NCBI RefSeq assembly: GCF_020386615.1 | Contig: NZ_CP077769.1 | Location: 3,472,001-3,536,000, forward strand | DNA from: Chitinophaga pendula | GTDB lineage: Bacteria > Bacteroidota > Bacteroidia > Chitinophagales > Chitinophagaceae | Reading direction: 5' to 3' | Length of the DNA stretch: 64,000 nucleotides | Part shown: piece by piece, positions 53,345-62,885 of the stretch | Position numbering within the stretch: position 1 is the first letter of the stretch | Layout of the letters: each line of letters starts with the position of its first letter | Notes under the pieces: generated by a model | What the model saw: only the letters and a program-made list of their open reading frames with translations | Database searches by the model: none | What the model was told of the DNA's origin: nothing | Translations under genes and position numbers: made by a program

Positions 53345-53827
53345 TTATTCTTCTAACACCATAGAGAGGTACACCGCGTTGCTGATAGGGTTATCGTAGT
53401 AAGCCGCGATAGGTTGAAAGCCCAGGGCGGTGTACAGATCGATGGCCTGTTTCATGTGAGCGAGGGTATCGAGTAACATTCTCTTATAGCCAAGCTCTCT
53501 ACCAGCCGAGATGGCCTGAGCAGCCAATGCTTTTCCAACACCATGGCCTTTGAAGGCGTCTCTTACGAAGAGGCGTTTCATTTCGCAGGTCGAGTTAGTA
53601 TCATCAAAGGAGCGTACGGCGACACAGCCGGCGGGTTGTCCATCTACTTTAGCGAGAAAAAGCGCACCATGTGGAGTAACATAGGGACCAGGTAATGTGG
53701 CCAGCTCCTCTTCGAACTGCTGAAAGCTCAGATCTACGCTTAGCCAGGAGGCATATTCGCGGAATAATCCTTTCACTTGTTCTATGGCTTCTTTATCAGT
53801 TGCAGTCACGTTAATAATTTCCAGCAT
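53345..53827 (-). CDS. GNAT-family N-acetyltransferase
   Basis: 160 residues. Core motifs: LFLAKVDGQPAGCVAVRSFD, the acetyl-CoA loop CEMKRLFVRDAFKGHGVGKA (GHGVGK) and ALGFQPIAAYYDNPI near the C terminus. Substrate not predictable. The 5' region contains a set of hairpins on the same strand (see findings). Confidence 0.9.
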   Translation of the reverse strand: MLEIINVTATDKEAIEQVKGLFREYASWLSVDLSFQQFEEELATLPGPYVTPHGALFLAKVDGQPAGCVAVRSFDDTNSTCEMKRLFVRDAFKGHGVGKALAAQAISAGRELGYKRMLLDTLAHMKQAIDLYTALGFQPIAAYYDNPISNAVYLSMVLEE

Positions 53828-53854
53828 ACCACAATTTATTTAAGATATATAAAA

Positions 53855-54140
53855 CGCAAAGAGCCTCCTGAAATTCAGAAGGCTCTATCCGAAGACGCCG
53901 GGCATTTGGTTGTTTTGTTGGCCACGGCCTGGCGCTTATTGATATTTTAAATATCTCTACAATTCTGTTATGTATGGTAACACAATGGTAAAACATTGAG
54001 CCTTCAATCTATCCTTTCGGCCGATTTGCAGGGGATGCAATATAACCTTTTAAAACGACAAAAGCAATAGGTTATTAATTTTTATTTCACACCGGATATT
54101 TTCCCGAAAAAACGAGCCAACAATGCAGTGAGCATTGACT
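53855..54140. other. Intergenic region rich in inverted repeats
   Basis: Within the 643 bp between the GNAT gene and tRNA-Cys. AGAGCCTcCTGA pairs with its complement at 53860-53886, CGCCGGGC with GCCTGGCG at 53896-53934, GATATTT with AAATATC near 53,941, TTGCA/TGCAA near 54,026 and CAATGC/GCATTG near 54,121. No ORF explains this. It may be a structured leader RNA of the GNAT gene (minus strand) or a small RNA. Confidence 0.4.
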
Positions 54141-54442
54141 TTAAGCCCATCCATATACAATTCCCGTCAGCGCGAGGTGCTTAACTTTGATACACACAGG
54201 AACATTCCAGTGTGCAAACGAGCCCATGCCTGCCTGCGCAGATCTGATTTTCACAAAAAGCTTGTTGTGCCTGACCTCCACCTTTGATGTGCTGCAGTTA
54301 CGCACGTGCGAGTGTTTCATTGGAGAATTTCGATTTCATACCATTAGTTTAGGGGAAGGCGGTACAACTCGCTGCGTCTGCATTACATCCAGTTGAGAGG
54401 GGATAACAGTTAACTGGCCGCCAGGTATAGGCATATAAAAAA

Positions 54443-54463
54443 AGAGCTGCCAAAAGCAGCTCT
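54443..54463 (-). terminator. Intrinsic terminator of tRNA-Cys
   Basis: AGAGCTGC / GCAGCTCT stem with loop CAAAA; on the minus strand followed by a T-run (TTTTTTTATATG), 7 bp beyond the tRNA. Confidence 0.85.
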
Positions 54464-54470
54464 CTAAGGG

Positions 54471-54541
54471 AGGTTTCGAGCGGATTCGAACCGCTGTAAA
54501 AGGTTTTGCAGACCTCTGCCTAGCCACTCGGCCACGAAACC
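54471..54541 (-). tRNA. tRNA-Cys (anticodon GCA)
   Basis: Cloverleaf on the minus strand: acceptor GGTTTCG with CGAAACC, D-arm GGCCGAGTGGCTAGGC, anticodon arm GAGGT CTGCAAA ACCTT (anticodon GCA) and T-arm CGGTTCGAATCCG. CCA not encoded. Confidence 0.97.
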
Positions 54542-54613
54542 ATTTTGATGCTTTTAAAGGAGTAAAACTCTTTTTATCAGCGTCCTACGCAATTGTTTAA
54601 TTTTGTAGGACTG

Positions 54614-54644
54614 CAAAAGTAGTAATTTTTCGATATTTGCCAAA
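54614..54644 (-). promoter_or_regulatory. Promoter of tRNA-Cys
   Basis: Minus strand: TTTG (54644-54641), exactly 19 bp, then TACTTTTG (54621-54614). This is a full match to the Bacteroidetes TTTG-N19-TAnnTTTG promoter and the best in the window. Confidence 0.85.
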
Positions 54645-54771
54645 TATTATTTGAAAATAAAATAAAATCTTGTCCGTAACTGCTGGGGAAATGCGGGAGA
54701 AAGCGTTCTTTTGTGCCCTGTTTACCATAGTTACAGCGTATCAGACACTGAAACATAAAAGAACAACACTT

Positions 54772-55647
54772 ATGGCTACACGAATAGCAGCATCAGAAAT
54801 GATCCTTAATAGCCGCAATGCGGTGTATCATTTGAACCTGCGGCCAGAGGAACTGGCGACGACGATTATTACGGTAGGAGATCCTGACCGGGTACAGGAG
54901 GTGAGTAAACACTTTGATAAGATAGAAGGTCAGTGGCAACACCGGGAATTTGTTACTCATACTGGTTGGATAGGGAGCAAACGCATTTCCGTAGTATCCA
55001 CCGGTATTGGTACTGATAACATCGATATCGTGCTGAACGAGCTGGATGCGTTGGTAAATATCGACCTGCAAAGCCGTACGATCAAGGAAGAACATACCCA
55101 ATTACAGATCATACGCTTAGGTACCTCCGGTGCTTTACAGGAAGGTATTCCCGTAGATGCTTTTGTGGTATCTTCTCATGGCATCGGGTTAGATAATCTG
55201 TTACCCTGGTATACGTATGAAAATACAACGACAGAGCAACAATTATTAGGTGCATTCCGGGAGCAGGTGAAGCTGGCTGCTGGCAGTGCTCACCCTTACC
55301 TGCTGGAAGCAGGCAGTGTGGCTCAACATTTTAGAAACGGCTATCACGCAGGTATTACAGTAACCTGTCCGGGCTTCTATGCACCACAGGGGCGGGCACT
55401 TAGAGGTCCTCTCTCTCACCCTCAACTACTTGAGCAACTCAGCGCCTTTAGTTATGAAGGGCATCGTGTAACTAACTTCGAGATGGAAACTGCCGGTATA
55501 TATGGTTTAGGACGTGTATTAGGACATAATTGTTTGTCGATCAGTACAATAGTGGCTAATCGTATCCGTCAGGAATTCAGCAAGGACAGTGCGAAATCCG
55601 TTGCCAATATGATTGAGCAATCCCTAGATATTATTGCCGGTATTTAA
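54772..55647 (+). CDS. Nucleoside phosphorylase family protein
   Basis: 291 residues from the ATG at 54772; the open frame starts 102 nt earlier at a non-ATG codon. PNP/UDP phosphorylase motifs: TTIITVGDPDRVQEVSKHFD, TGIGTDNIDIVLNELDALVN, IIRLGTSGALQEGIPVDAFV and NFEMETAGIYGLGRVLGH (FEMETAG). It releases ribose or deoxyribose 1-phosphate from purine or pyrimidine nucleosides and so takes part in nucleotide salvage. Specificity is not clear. Confidence 0.93.
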   Translation: MATRIAASEMILNSRNAVYHLNLRPEELATTIITVGDPDRVQEVSKHFDKIEGQWQHREFVTHTGWIGSKRISVVSTGIGTDNIDIVLNELDALVNIDLQSRTIKEEHTQLQIIRLGTSGALQEGIPVDAFVVSSHGIGLDNLLPWYTYENTTTEQQLLGAFREQVKLAAGSAHPYLLEAGSVAQHFRNGYHAGITVTCPGFYAPQGRALRGPLSHPQLLEQLSAFSYEGHRVTNFEMETAGIYGLGRVLGHNCLSISTIVANRIRQEFSKDSAKSVANMIEQSLDIIAGI

Positions 55648-55754
55648 CGGTCTGGCACCCGGTCTGGCTAAATACCGACGGTCCGGGTGCCTATCATTAC
55701 TCTCTGACAGCCGTGTGTAGCGTACTAAAAGCTATTACGGGAATCTATAATGAT

Positions 55755-55762
55755 TACCTTTG
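55755..55762 (+). promoter_or_regulatory. -7 box just upstream of dapF
   Basis: TACCTTTG matches TAnnTTTG and ends 6 bp before the dapF ATG at 55769, so the transcript would have almost no 5' untranslated part. No good TTTG -33 element at the right distance was found. Confidence 0.45.
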
Positions 55763-55768
55763 CAGGAA

Positions 55769-56554
55769 ATGAAGCAGTTGCAGTTTTATAAATATCAAGG
55801 GACCGGTAACGATTTTGTTATACTGGACAACAGGAATGGCCAGTATGATGGACTTACCAATGCACAGGTACATCAGTTGTGCGACCGACGGTTTGGGATT
55901 GGAGCGGATGGGCTTATGTTGCTGAATGCGCAGGAAGGGTATGATTTCGGCATGAAATATTACAATGCGGACGGTAATGAAGGTAGCATGTGCGGTAATG
56001 GAGGGCGTTGTCTGGTAGCCTTTGCCAAGAAGATGGGTATTGACAAGGAAACCTTACGTTTCCTGGCGGTCGACGGCCCTCACGATGCCAGTATAGCCGG
56101 TACGGAATGGGTGAATCTTAAAATGCAGGATGTAGACTATGTGGAGCAAGGACCTGCCTACTACTATTTGAATACAGGCTCCCCACATTTTGTTAAATAT
56201 GTGAACAATCTGGAAACGCTGGATGTATATAGCGAAGGCCGGCAGATCAGGTATAACGACCGTTTTGCGGCAGAGGGTACCAATGTAAACTTTGTACAGC
56301 CTACAGAAAAAGGTATTTATGTTCGCACCTATGAACGTGGTGTAGAGGATGAGACCTACTCCTGCGGAACGGGTGTTACGGCAGCCGCCTTAACATTTGC
56401 CGGAGAAACTTTACAGTCCTATGTGATACCGGTACAGACATTAGGTGGACAGCTAGAGGTAAAATTCGAAAAAACCGGGGAGCGGTCCTTCAGTAATATC
56501 TGGTTATGTGGGCCTGCCAAGTTGGTATTTGAGGGACAGGTCGATGTTAATTAA
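55769..56554 (+). CDS. dapF: Diaminopimelate epimerase
   Basis: 261 residues from the ATG at 55769. DapF converts LL- to meso-diaminopimelate for lysine and peptidoglycan synthesis. Both catalytic cysteines are seen: the first in YNADGNEGSMCGNGGRC (Cys near 73) and the second in GVEDETYSCGTGVTAAALTF (Cys near 200); the N-terminal KYQGTGNDFVILD is conserved. Length typical. Followed by corA, 65 bp downstream. Confidence 0.97.
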   Translation: MKQLQFYKYQGTGNDFVILDNRNGQYDGLTNAQVHQLCDRRFGIGADGLMLLNAQEGYDFGMKYYNADGNEGSMCGNGGRCLVAFAKKMGIDKETLRFLAVDGPHDASIAGTEWVNLKMQDVDYVEQGPAYYYLNTGSPHFVKYVNNLETLDVYSEGRQIRYNDRFAAEGTNVNFVQPTEKGIYVRTYERGVEDETYSCGTGVTAAALTFAGETLQSYVIPVQTLGGQLEVKFEKTGERSFSNIWLCGPAKLVFEGQVDVN

Positions 56555-56585
56555 GAATTAACACCGGGCTATACACCCACTGACG

Positions 56586-56612
56586 TTGTAATTATTAATT
56601 GTAATACCTTTG
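56586..56612 (+). promoter_or_regulatory. Promoter of corA
   Basis: TTG at 56586-56588, 16 bp, then TACCTTTG at 56605-56612, ending 7 bp before the CorA ATG. The spacing is short, but the -7 box is perfect. Confidence 0.5.
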
Positions 56613-56619
56613 CGCCCGG

Positions 56620-57558
56620 ATGATCCAGTACTTTAAAAATATCGACGCCCGTACAGTAGAAATAGATCGTGCCGAGAACGGTGCCTGGGTAAATATTACG
56701 CCCCCGCTGAAACAGGCAGAATTTGAACGTTTGTCTGAAGAACTTGATATTCCACTGGACTTCCTGACGGACTCTTTGGATATTGATGAGAAATCCCGTT
56801 TTGAACTGGAGGATAACGTTAAGTTGATCGTTATTAAAACACCGACGGAAAATAATTCCATCAATGAGAGTGATGCTTATTATATCACGATACCTATTGT
56901 GATCATTCTAACCCACAACCAGATACTCACCGTAAATTCCTTCGACAACGCGGCAATCAAGAAGTTCCTGAATACTTTTCACAACCGTCATCCGGAGAAA
57001 CGGAATATGATGGTGTTAAAGGTATTTGAGAAAGTAACGATGAACTTCCTTGAATATCTGAAAGAGATCAACCAGCGTCGCAATCTACTCGAGCAACGTC
57101 TGTATGATTCCAACCGGAATGAAGAGTTATTATATATCATGCGTATCCAGAAAAGCCTGGTATATTTCGTGACTGCCCTACGTAGCAACGAGTTGTTGTT
57201 GATGAAATTGGAACGTACTAATTTCCTTGGGTTGAACGATGATGAGAAGGAGTTTTTGAATGACCTGATCGTAGATACTTCTCAGGCACTGGAAATGGCT
57301 AACGTTTATACCAACATACTTAGCAGTACCATGGATGCCTTCGCCAGTATTATCTCCAATAACCTGAACCTGGTGATGAAACGCCTGACTTCCATTACAA
57401 TTGTACTCACCTTTCCCGTATTGGTAGCTAGTATTTATGGCATGAACGTCGATATTCCGTATCAGCATTCACGCCATGCCTTTTATATTCCGGTTATTCT
57501 CTCAATAGTCATTTCCGTTATCATGAGCTGGTACTTCATGAAAAAGAAATGGTTTTAG
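56620..57558 (+). CDS. corA: CorA-family magnesium/cobalt transporter
   Basis: 312 residues. Large cytoplasmic N-terminal domain (1-250), then two C-terminal membrane helices with the GMN signature (LVASIYGMNVDIPYQHSR). Forms a pentameric channel for Mg2+ (Co2+ or Zn2+ possible). Length and termini typical. Confidence 0.96.
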   Translation: MIQYFKNIDARTVEIDRAENGAWVNITPPLKQAEFERLSEELDIPLDFLTDSLDIDEKSRFELEDNVKLIVIKTPTENNSINESDAYYITIPIVIILTHNQILTVNSFDNAAIKKFLNTFHNRHPEKRNMMVLKVFEKVTMNFLEYLKEINQRRNLLEQRLYDSNRNEELLYIMRIQKSLVYFVTALRSNELLLMKLERTNFLGLNDDEKEFLNDLIVDTSQALEMANVYTNILSSTMDAFASIISNNLNLVMKRLTSITIVLTFPVLVASIYGMNVDIPYQHSRHAFYIPVILSIVISVIMSWYFMKKKWF

Positions 57559-57593
57559 TCTTATTATATTCAATTATCTAAATCCGGTTTCCA

Positions 57594-58046
57594 ATGAGCG
57601 TATTTAACGTACGTGTGTATGGTATTATGATCAATGAGCAGCGGCAGGTACTGGTTAGTGACGAGTATATACGTGGGGGATACTATACCAAATTCCCGGG
57701 TGGTGGTTTAGAGTTTGGAGAAGGAACGCTGGAATGTATACAGCGGGAATGGCAGGAGGAATTAGCCCAGAATGTAGAGGTAATAGAACATATTTACACC
57801 ACTGATTTTTTCCAGATATCTGCATTTGACAATCATTCCCAGATCATCTCCATTTATTACCTGGTGCGCCAGACCTCACCATTTACGGCACCTTTGTTAA
57901 ACAAACCCTTCGATTTTATTATCCCTGAGGGCATTACAGAAGTAGAAGGTGTAAGGTGGGTAGACTGGGATACCTTCTCCTCGGAAAGTGTGACCTTGCC
58001 GATCGACAAAGTAGTGGCTGATCTAGTTAAGGCCAAGTATCAATAA
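57594..58046 (+). CDS. NUDIX hydrolase
   Basis: 150 residues. The Nudix box GGLEFGEGTLECIQREWQEE (Gx5Ex7REUxEE) is complete, followed by a normal beta-sheet. Hydrolyses a nucleoside diphosphate linked to another moiety; substrate not predictable. 35 bp after corA, same strand. Confidence 0.93.
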   Translation: MSVFNVRVYGIMINEQRQVLVSDEYIRGGYYTKFPGGGLEFGEGTLECIQREWQEELAQNVEVIEHIYTTDFFQISAFDNHSQIISIYYLVRQTSPFTAPLLNKPFDFIIPEGITEVEGVRWVDWDTFSSESVTLPIDKVVADLVKAKYQ

Positions 58047-58053
58047 TACTTTA

Positions 58054-58836
58054 TCAGGCTTCTTCTTTCCCCATGGCAGCAGCCTTCATACGGGCGGTTG
58101 TTTCTTTGCCCAGATAGCGTTCAATACGTCCTTCCAGGAAGTATATTACCGGAGTGAGTAATATGGCGACTGTAAATTTATAGGCATAATTTACCAGGCA
58201 GATGGCTAATACGGTTTGTATACTCCAACCTTTCCCCATGTAAAAGGCAATAAATAATACGATGAAACTGTCTACGAGTTGCGATACTATGGTAGATCCG
58301 GTGGCACGCAACCAGATATGTTTTTCTCCTGTTTGCTTCTTAATGCGATGAAAAACGGTCACGTCAACGATCTGGCTTACCAGGAAAGCAACCAGGCTTC
58401 CAAAGATGATCCACATCCCCTGTCCGAAAATACTGGTAAAGGCCAATTGCATGTCCGGCACGCCATCCTGGGCACTGCTTCCCAGCCAGAAGTCGGCCGA
58501 AGGGACATGGATAGCTACATAAAACATCACAAATGCATACAAGATTAGCGCAACAGCAGTATAAGAGATCCGACGGACTGCTTTTGGGCCGTAGTATTCA
58601 TTGACGATATCCGTCATTACAAATTCCAGTGGCCATAGCAGCACACCACAAGTAAGGTTAAAAGAAAGACCGCTCTGCCCAAAAATAGTAAATGTATGTA
58701 CGGGGAGCCCGAGTAAGCGCTCCAGGGAAAATATCTTCCCTCCTATACATTCTGCGATCAGCGCGTTGGCGACGAAGAAACTGGTAAAGATGATAAAGAG
58801 CCGGGTGGGTTTATCATTTAGTATTTTAGTAATCAT
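58054..58836 (-). CDS. Queuosine precursor transporter (YhhQ/VUT family)
   Basis: 260 residues with six to seven membrane helices. Typical family segments: IGGKIFSLERLLGLPVHTFT, GVLLWPLEFVMTDIVNEYYG, GSLVAFLVSQIVDVTVFHRI and ATGSTIVSQLVDSFIVLFIA. It imports queuine or preQ1 for tRNA modification. Its start overlaps the 91-aa membrane gene by 4 bp, so the two are coupled. No preQ1 riboswitch was found upstream. Confidence 0.93.
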   Translation of the reverse strand: MITKILNDKPTRLFIIFTSFFVANALIAECIGGKIFSLERLLGLPVHTFTIFGQSGLSFNLTCGVLLWPLEFVMTDIVNEYYGPKAVRRISYTAVALILYAFVMFYVAIHVPSADFWLGSSAQDGVPDMQLAFTSIFGQGMWIIFGSLVAFLVSQIVDVTVFHRIKKQTGEKHIWLRATGSTIVSQLVDSFIVLFIAFYMGKGWSIQTVLAICLVNYAYKFTVAILLTPVIYFLEGRIERYLGKETTARMKAAAMGKEEA

Positions 58837-59108
58837 TGGAATATCTGAATAAGCAGTATGAGCAGATTAAGTATAAAGACAATATATGGAATTTCTTTCC
58901 ACTTCGTTTTCCCGGATATCAGTATTATAATTGTATAAATACTGGTCAATATATTAGCGGGAAGCGCCACAATATAGCCCAGCACGATGATGTGTTTGGT
59001 AATCCAGGCGAATCTGTCGGGATCTTCGGTGATGCGGAGCAGGTACCCTGCCAGATAGCAGAGGTTACAGATAAAAACGAAGCGCAGTAAAAACTTAGCT
59101 AACCGCAT
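58833..59108 (-). CDS. Small membrane protein of unknown function
   Basis: 91 residues with three membrane helices (FLLRFVFICNLCYLAGYLL; HIIVLGYIVALPANILTSIY; IPYIVFILNLLILLIQIF). Overlaps the queuosine transporter by 4 bp (ATGA), strongly suggesting co-translation. A partner or unrelated gene; no domain recognised. Confidence 0.75.
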   Translation of the reverse strand: MRLAKFLLRFVFICNLCYLAGYLLRITEDPDRFAWITKHIIVLGYIVALPANILTSIYTIIILISGKTKWKEIPYIVFILNLLILLIQIFQ

Positions 59109-59185
59109 GGCGCAAAAATTGTCGCAAGATAAGATATTTTATCATTTGCAATCATACTCGGAAAGGGGCATTCCTGGAAGAATCG

Positions 59186-60190
59186 CTAAAGCACCTTATA
59201 AAAATGAGGTTTATTGCGAATGATCGCCGGTACCAACACCCATAATTGCCATACATTCTTTGTGAGGCCGGCTGCATTTTTCCAATAACGGAAAGGATTT
59301 CTAAATAGTACCAGGTTATGAAAAAAACTGAAAATGAAAAATATGGGGATGGTAAAGGTATAGTTCAGCAACATAAACAGGAACCATCCTACCCCGTAAT
59401 GTTTTCTGACCCTGACATGATTGGATAACATGATCTGCAGGCCTTTTCGATTATAAAGACCATAATATCCCTTGTCTTCCGATTCAAAGGTTACATTAGC
59501 TGTTTCACCCTGGAGATGCACCACTCGTAGATCTCCATATACCGCCATAGGTCCTGCCTTTAGCAGGCGGCTACACCATTCAGCTTCTTCTGCATATAAA
59601 AAGAAATCCTCATCGAGCATACCTACCTGATGAATGGCACTTTGTTTTACCATCAGAAAAGCGCCATTGATCCAATCTACCTGTTGTTCACCGGTTGCTT
59701 CCCGAATATTGGGCACCTTCGTTTTAAGTGCATATCCGAGCCAACGAAGAAAGGCACCCCAATAAGGTAATGGAAGCAAGTGGTTGAGGCCACCTTTCAT
59801 AAAATAGTTACCGGTGATCTGAGGTGATCCATCCGGGTTCAGCAATTGCACGCCACAGGCACTATAGTTGGAGGAGCGGAAACGGGCTACGCATTTATCT
59901 AATGCGCCGTCGAGCACGAGGGTGTCCGGATTCAGCAACAGCACAATATTACCCGAAGCGATACGTATACCAGCATTGTTTGCCCGGGCGAAGCCTGCGT
60001 TATACCCCATCTGTATCCAATGTAACATTGGATAGTGGGCTTTCAGTTGCTGTTCGCTATCATCTGTGGAGTTGTTATCGACTACGATGATCTCATAAGA
60101 TACTTCTTTCGTTTGTGTCAGTATGGTATCTATGCAGTCTTTAATGAGCCTAGCACTACGATAATTGACGATAATAACCGATAACTCCAT
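59186..60190 (-). CDS. Family 2 glycosyltransferase
   Basis: 334 residues from the ATG at 60190. GT-A motifs: LSVIIVNYRSARLIKDCID, IIVVDNNSTDDSEQ, LLLNPDTLVLDG and the acceptor-side FFLYAEEAEWCSRL. Two membrane helices near the C terminus (about 265-300, YGVGWFLFMLLNYTFTIPIF). Resembles rhamnosyl- or mannosyltransferases of O-antigen and capsule synthesis. The neighbouring flippase supports a role in surface polysaccharide. Confidence 0.92.
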   Translation of the reverse strand: MELSVIIVNYRSARLIKDCIDTILTQTKEVSYEIIVVDNNSTDDSEQQLKAHYPMLHWIQMGYNAGFARANNAGIRIASGNIVLLLNPDTLVLDGALDKCVARFRSSNYSACGVQLLNPDGSPQITGNYFMKGGLNHLLPLPYWGAFLRWLGYALKTKVPNIREATGEQQVDWINGAFLMVKQSAIHQVGMLDEDFFLYAEEAEWCSRLLKAGPMAVYGDLRVVHLQGETANVTFESEDKGYYGLYNRKGLQIMLSNHVRVRKHYGVGWFLFMLLNYTFTIPIFFIFSFFHNLVLFRNPFRYWKNAAGLTKNVWQLWVLVPAIIRNKPHFYKVL

Positions 60191-60321
60191 AATAAGCAAA
60201 GTAAACAAAATGCGGGGAGGACTCCAAGCTACTTACGATAGCTTCAGGCCCGGGACAGACAGTTTTCAGACAAAATGGCAAAATATGGATACCTTTACGC
60301 CCTAAAAAGAAGCACACCTGT

Positions 60322-61821
60322 ATGAGTCAGGCCCGGAAAAAGAGTGTAGTCACATCAATATATATATACATAGGTTTTGTTTTTGGTGCCATTAATACTT
60401 TTCTTTTCTCAAAGTATTTTCAGCCTGCCGAATTTGGATTAACTCGTGTGTTACTGGATCTGTCTATGCTGTTGACCAGTATTGCCTGCCTGGGTGGACC
60501 TGCGGTACTGGGCCGTTTTTTCCCCTATTACAAGGGGCATCTGCCTTTCAAAAAGATAGATATACTGAGCTTAGCCTTTATCAACGGCATTATCGGTTTT
60601 ATACTGCTATGTGTAGGTATTTCTTTATTTGAGCCTGTGATTATTCGTAAATTCTCCGGCAAGTCTCCTTTGCTGATAGATTATTTTTATCTGGTTTATC
60701 CTTTTACCTTTTTCATGGTGATGTTCCAGATATTGGAAATACATGCCTGGCATATGCAAAGGCCGGTGTTAACTAACTTATTCAAGGAGTTGATCTTCCG
60801 CGGCCTGAATTTTATACTTATCGTGGCGTTCATGCTGGGAGTCATGCATTTTTTCACCTTTATTACGCTATATAGCTGCATATATGCGGTCATGTTTGCA
60901 AGTTTGATCATGATCTTTATTTATAAGAAAGAGCTGCCACTTGCCATGCCACCCAGCCGCGTTACACGTAGAATGTGGGATAAGATGTTGCCTTATGCCC
61001 TGTTTATGGTAGGTGGTAATGTCATTACTATTGCGGCCAGGACTATTGACGGCCTGGTTATTTCGAGCGTACAGGGATTGGAATATGCTGCGGTTTTTGC
61101 GATCTCTAGCTATGTCAGTTCTGTATTGGAAGTACCTCAGCGCAGCGTGATCAGCATAGCGGTGCCTATTCTGGCACAAGCGTGGAAGGACAAGCATATT
61201 AATAAAATTGCAGATGTATATCGTAAGACATCGCTTAACTTGCTGGTTATTTCATCTTTCCTGTTTACGCTGATATGGCTTAACCTAGATGATGCCTTTG
61301 ATTTTCTGCACCTGGACCCTATCTATCGTGAAGGGAAGCCACTAATTCTTTGGCTTGGGCTGGCTAAAATTGTGGAATTAGGCACTGGAGTGAATTCCCA
61401 GATCATTGCCACTTCTCCCAGATGGAGATTTGAGTTGCAATCCAATATGGTGTTACTGTTTCTGGCTGTTCCCCTTAACTATTTACTTATCAAACACTTT
61501 GGCTTAGTAGGCGCGGGTATTGCCAATCTGATATCGATCAGTGTTTTCAATGTCATACGTTTTGCTTATCTGTGGAAACATTATGGTCTTCAACCATTTG
61601 ACAGGAGCAACGCGTTGGCTATTCTTTTACCATTGGCCATTTATTTTCCTATTGCTTACCTTATCCATGTTGATCACCCGCTGATCAATATGTTCATTCG
61701 TTCCATGCTATTTACTGGTATTGCTACCATTGCAGTCATCCGGCTCCATATATCGGAGGATATGAATCAAGTATATCACACGTTTTTAGACAAGGTCAAA
61801 CGTATGACAGGTCGCCATTAA
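60322..61821 (+). CDS. Polysaccharide flippase-like membrane protein (Wzx/MATE-like)
   Basis: 499 residues with about 13-14 membrane helices (start SVVTSIYIYIGFVFGAINTF, FSKYFQPAEFGLTRVLLDLS). The pattern of the polysaccharide biosynthesis/oligosaccharide flippase family is clear. It would flip lipid-linked sugar units across the inner membrane. Divergent from the glycosyltransferase gene, 131 bp apart. Confidence 0.88.
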   Translation: MSQARKKSVVTSIYIYIGFVFGAINTFLFSKYFQPAEFGLTRVLLDLSMLLTSIACLGGPAVLGRFFPYYKGHLPFKKIDILSLAFINGIIGFILLCVGISLFEPVIIRKFSGKSPLLIDYFYLVYPFTFFMVMFQILEIHAWHMQRPVLTNLFKELIFRGLNFILIVAFMLGVMHFFTFITLYSCIYAVMFASLIMIFIYKKELPLAMPPSRVTRRMWDKMLPYALFMVGGNVITIAARTIDGLVISSVQGLEYAAVFAISSYVSSVLEVPQRSVISIAVPILAQAWKDKHINKIADVYRKTSLNLLVISSFLFTLIWLNLDDAFDFLHLDPIYREGKPLILWLGLAKIVELGTGVNSQIIATSPRWRFELQSNMVLLFLAVPLNYLLIKHFGLVGAGIANLISISVFNVIRFAYLWKHYGLQPFDRSNALAILLPLAIYFPIAYLIHVDHPLINMFIRSMLFTGIATIAVIRLHISEDMNQVYHTFLDKVKRMTGRH

Positions 61822-61866
61822 TCTGTAACAAGCGGTAAGTTATCAGCGATCAAATATTAGTTCGTA

Positions 61867-62574
61867 TTAGGGCTTATATCCTATATAGGAGTCATTGTCA
61901 AGACGGCCGGCACCAGCATAATACCTTTTCCAATAAGCTTCGTTGAGATCGCTGATCATCACACCATTACTGGTGGATGCATGTACGAAACGATCATTGC
62001 CGAGGTATATACCTACGTGAGAGATGCGATGGCGATTAATGCGGAAGAAAACGAGGTCTCCTTCGTGGAGTTCGTCCCGGGAACGTAATTTAGTTACTTT
62101 TTCGAATAGCTGTACAGAGTTACCTATACTGCTGATCTGGAATACAGCAGCCATCAAGGTATTTACGAAGTTGGAACAGTCGATGCCCGCTCTATCACGA
62201 CCACCAAGACGGTAGGGGGTACCGTACCATTCTTCGATAAAGCCATAGAGCCGGAAATTATTGACATCTTCGACAGGAACGTCTAGTAGTTGCGCATATT
62301 TGAATTGCCAGGAGCTGGCATTTTCCAGTATGGCGCTACTCCTGTTAACGTCACGGCTGATATTGGCGCTGCGGCCATTATAACGATGTTCCGATTTACT
62401 GGCTCCTCTTTTCAGGCTGATATCATCCAGGAACTGTACTTTGCGTTCATAGGTGTTATCGCGATAAGTGGTGGGTTTGGCAGCAGGTTTTTTAAGGGAG
62501 GAGCAGGAACTGAGTGCGAGTACGCACAATGAAGATTTAAGTAAAAAAAATCCCTTCCTAACTGTCATAAGCAT
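61867..62574 (-). CDS. NlpC/P60 (C40) cell-wall hydrolase lipoprotein
   Basis: 235 residues from the ATG at 62574 (a second ATG two codons later is equally good). Signal peptide with lipobox CVLALSSC. NlpC/P60 domain (about 110-235): GGRDRAGIDCSNFVNTLMAA with the catalytic Cys, RHRISHVGIYLGNDRFVHAS with the catalytic His. Cleaves peptidoglycan stem peptides at the outer-membrane side. Convergent with the flippase. Confidence 0.93.
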   Translation of the reverse strand: MLMTVRKGFFLLKSSLCVLALSSCSSLKKPAAKPTTYRDNTYERKVQFLDDISLKRGASKSEHRYNGRSANISRDVNRSSAILENASSWQFKYAQLLDVPVEDVNNFRLYGFIEEWYGTPYRLGGRDRAGIDCSNFVNTLMAAVFQISSIGNSVQLFEKVTKLRSRDELHEGDLVFFRINRHRISHVGIYLGNDRFVHASTSNGVMISDLNEAYWKRYYAGAGRLDNDSYIGYKP

Positions 62575-62885
62575 CCGGTTAAAATTACACAAATATAGTA
62601 TTTTTTCTCACTTTAAGTCTGCTTATTTCATTGATATACAAGAAGTCATTATTGTTAATAGCACATTTATGACATATTAACTTCTATTCATCTCTGAAAA
62701 TGAAAGGTTATTGCAGTGTGATGATGTTATTGTTTAGTAATGCACATGTTGTTGATAAACGTCCTTGTAAACCTGGTTAAATATTCGGTATTTTTGCTGC
62801 TTGCTGAAATGAACAATAAGTAGCTTATTTTTCATTCTGGCATACGGAAACGGATTCAGGAATTTAAAGCAAAGCATTTGTGTCA

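Noticed and set aside
58833..59185. preQ1 riboswitch upstream of the queuosine transporter operon
   Set aside because: No preQ1-like pseudoknot pattern was visible in the 77-bp leader; the transporter call rests on the protein alone.
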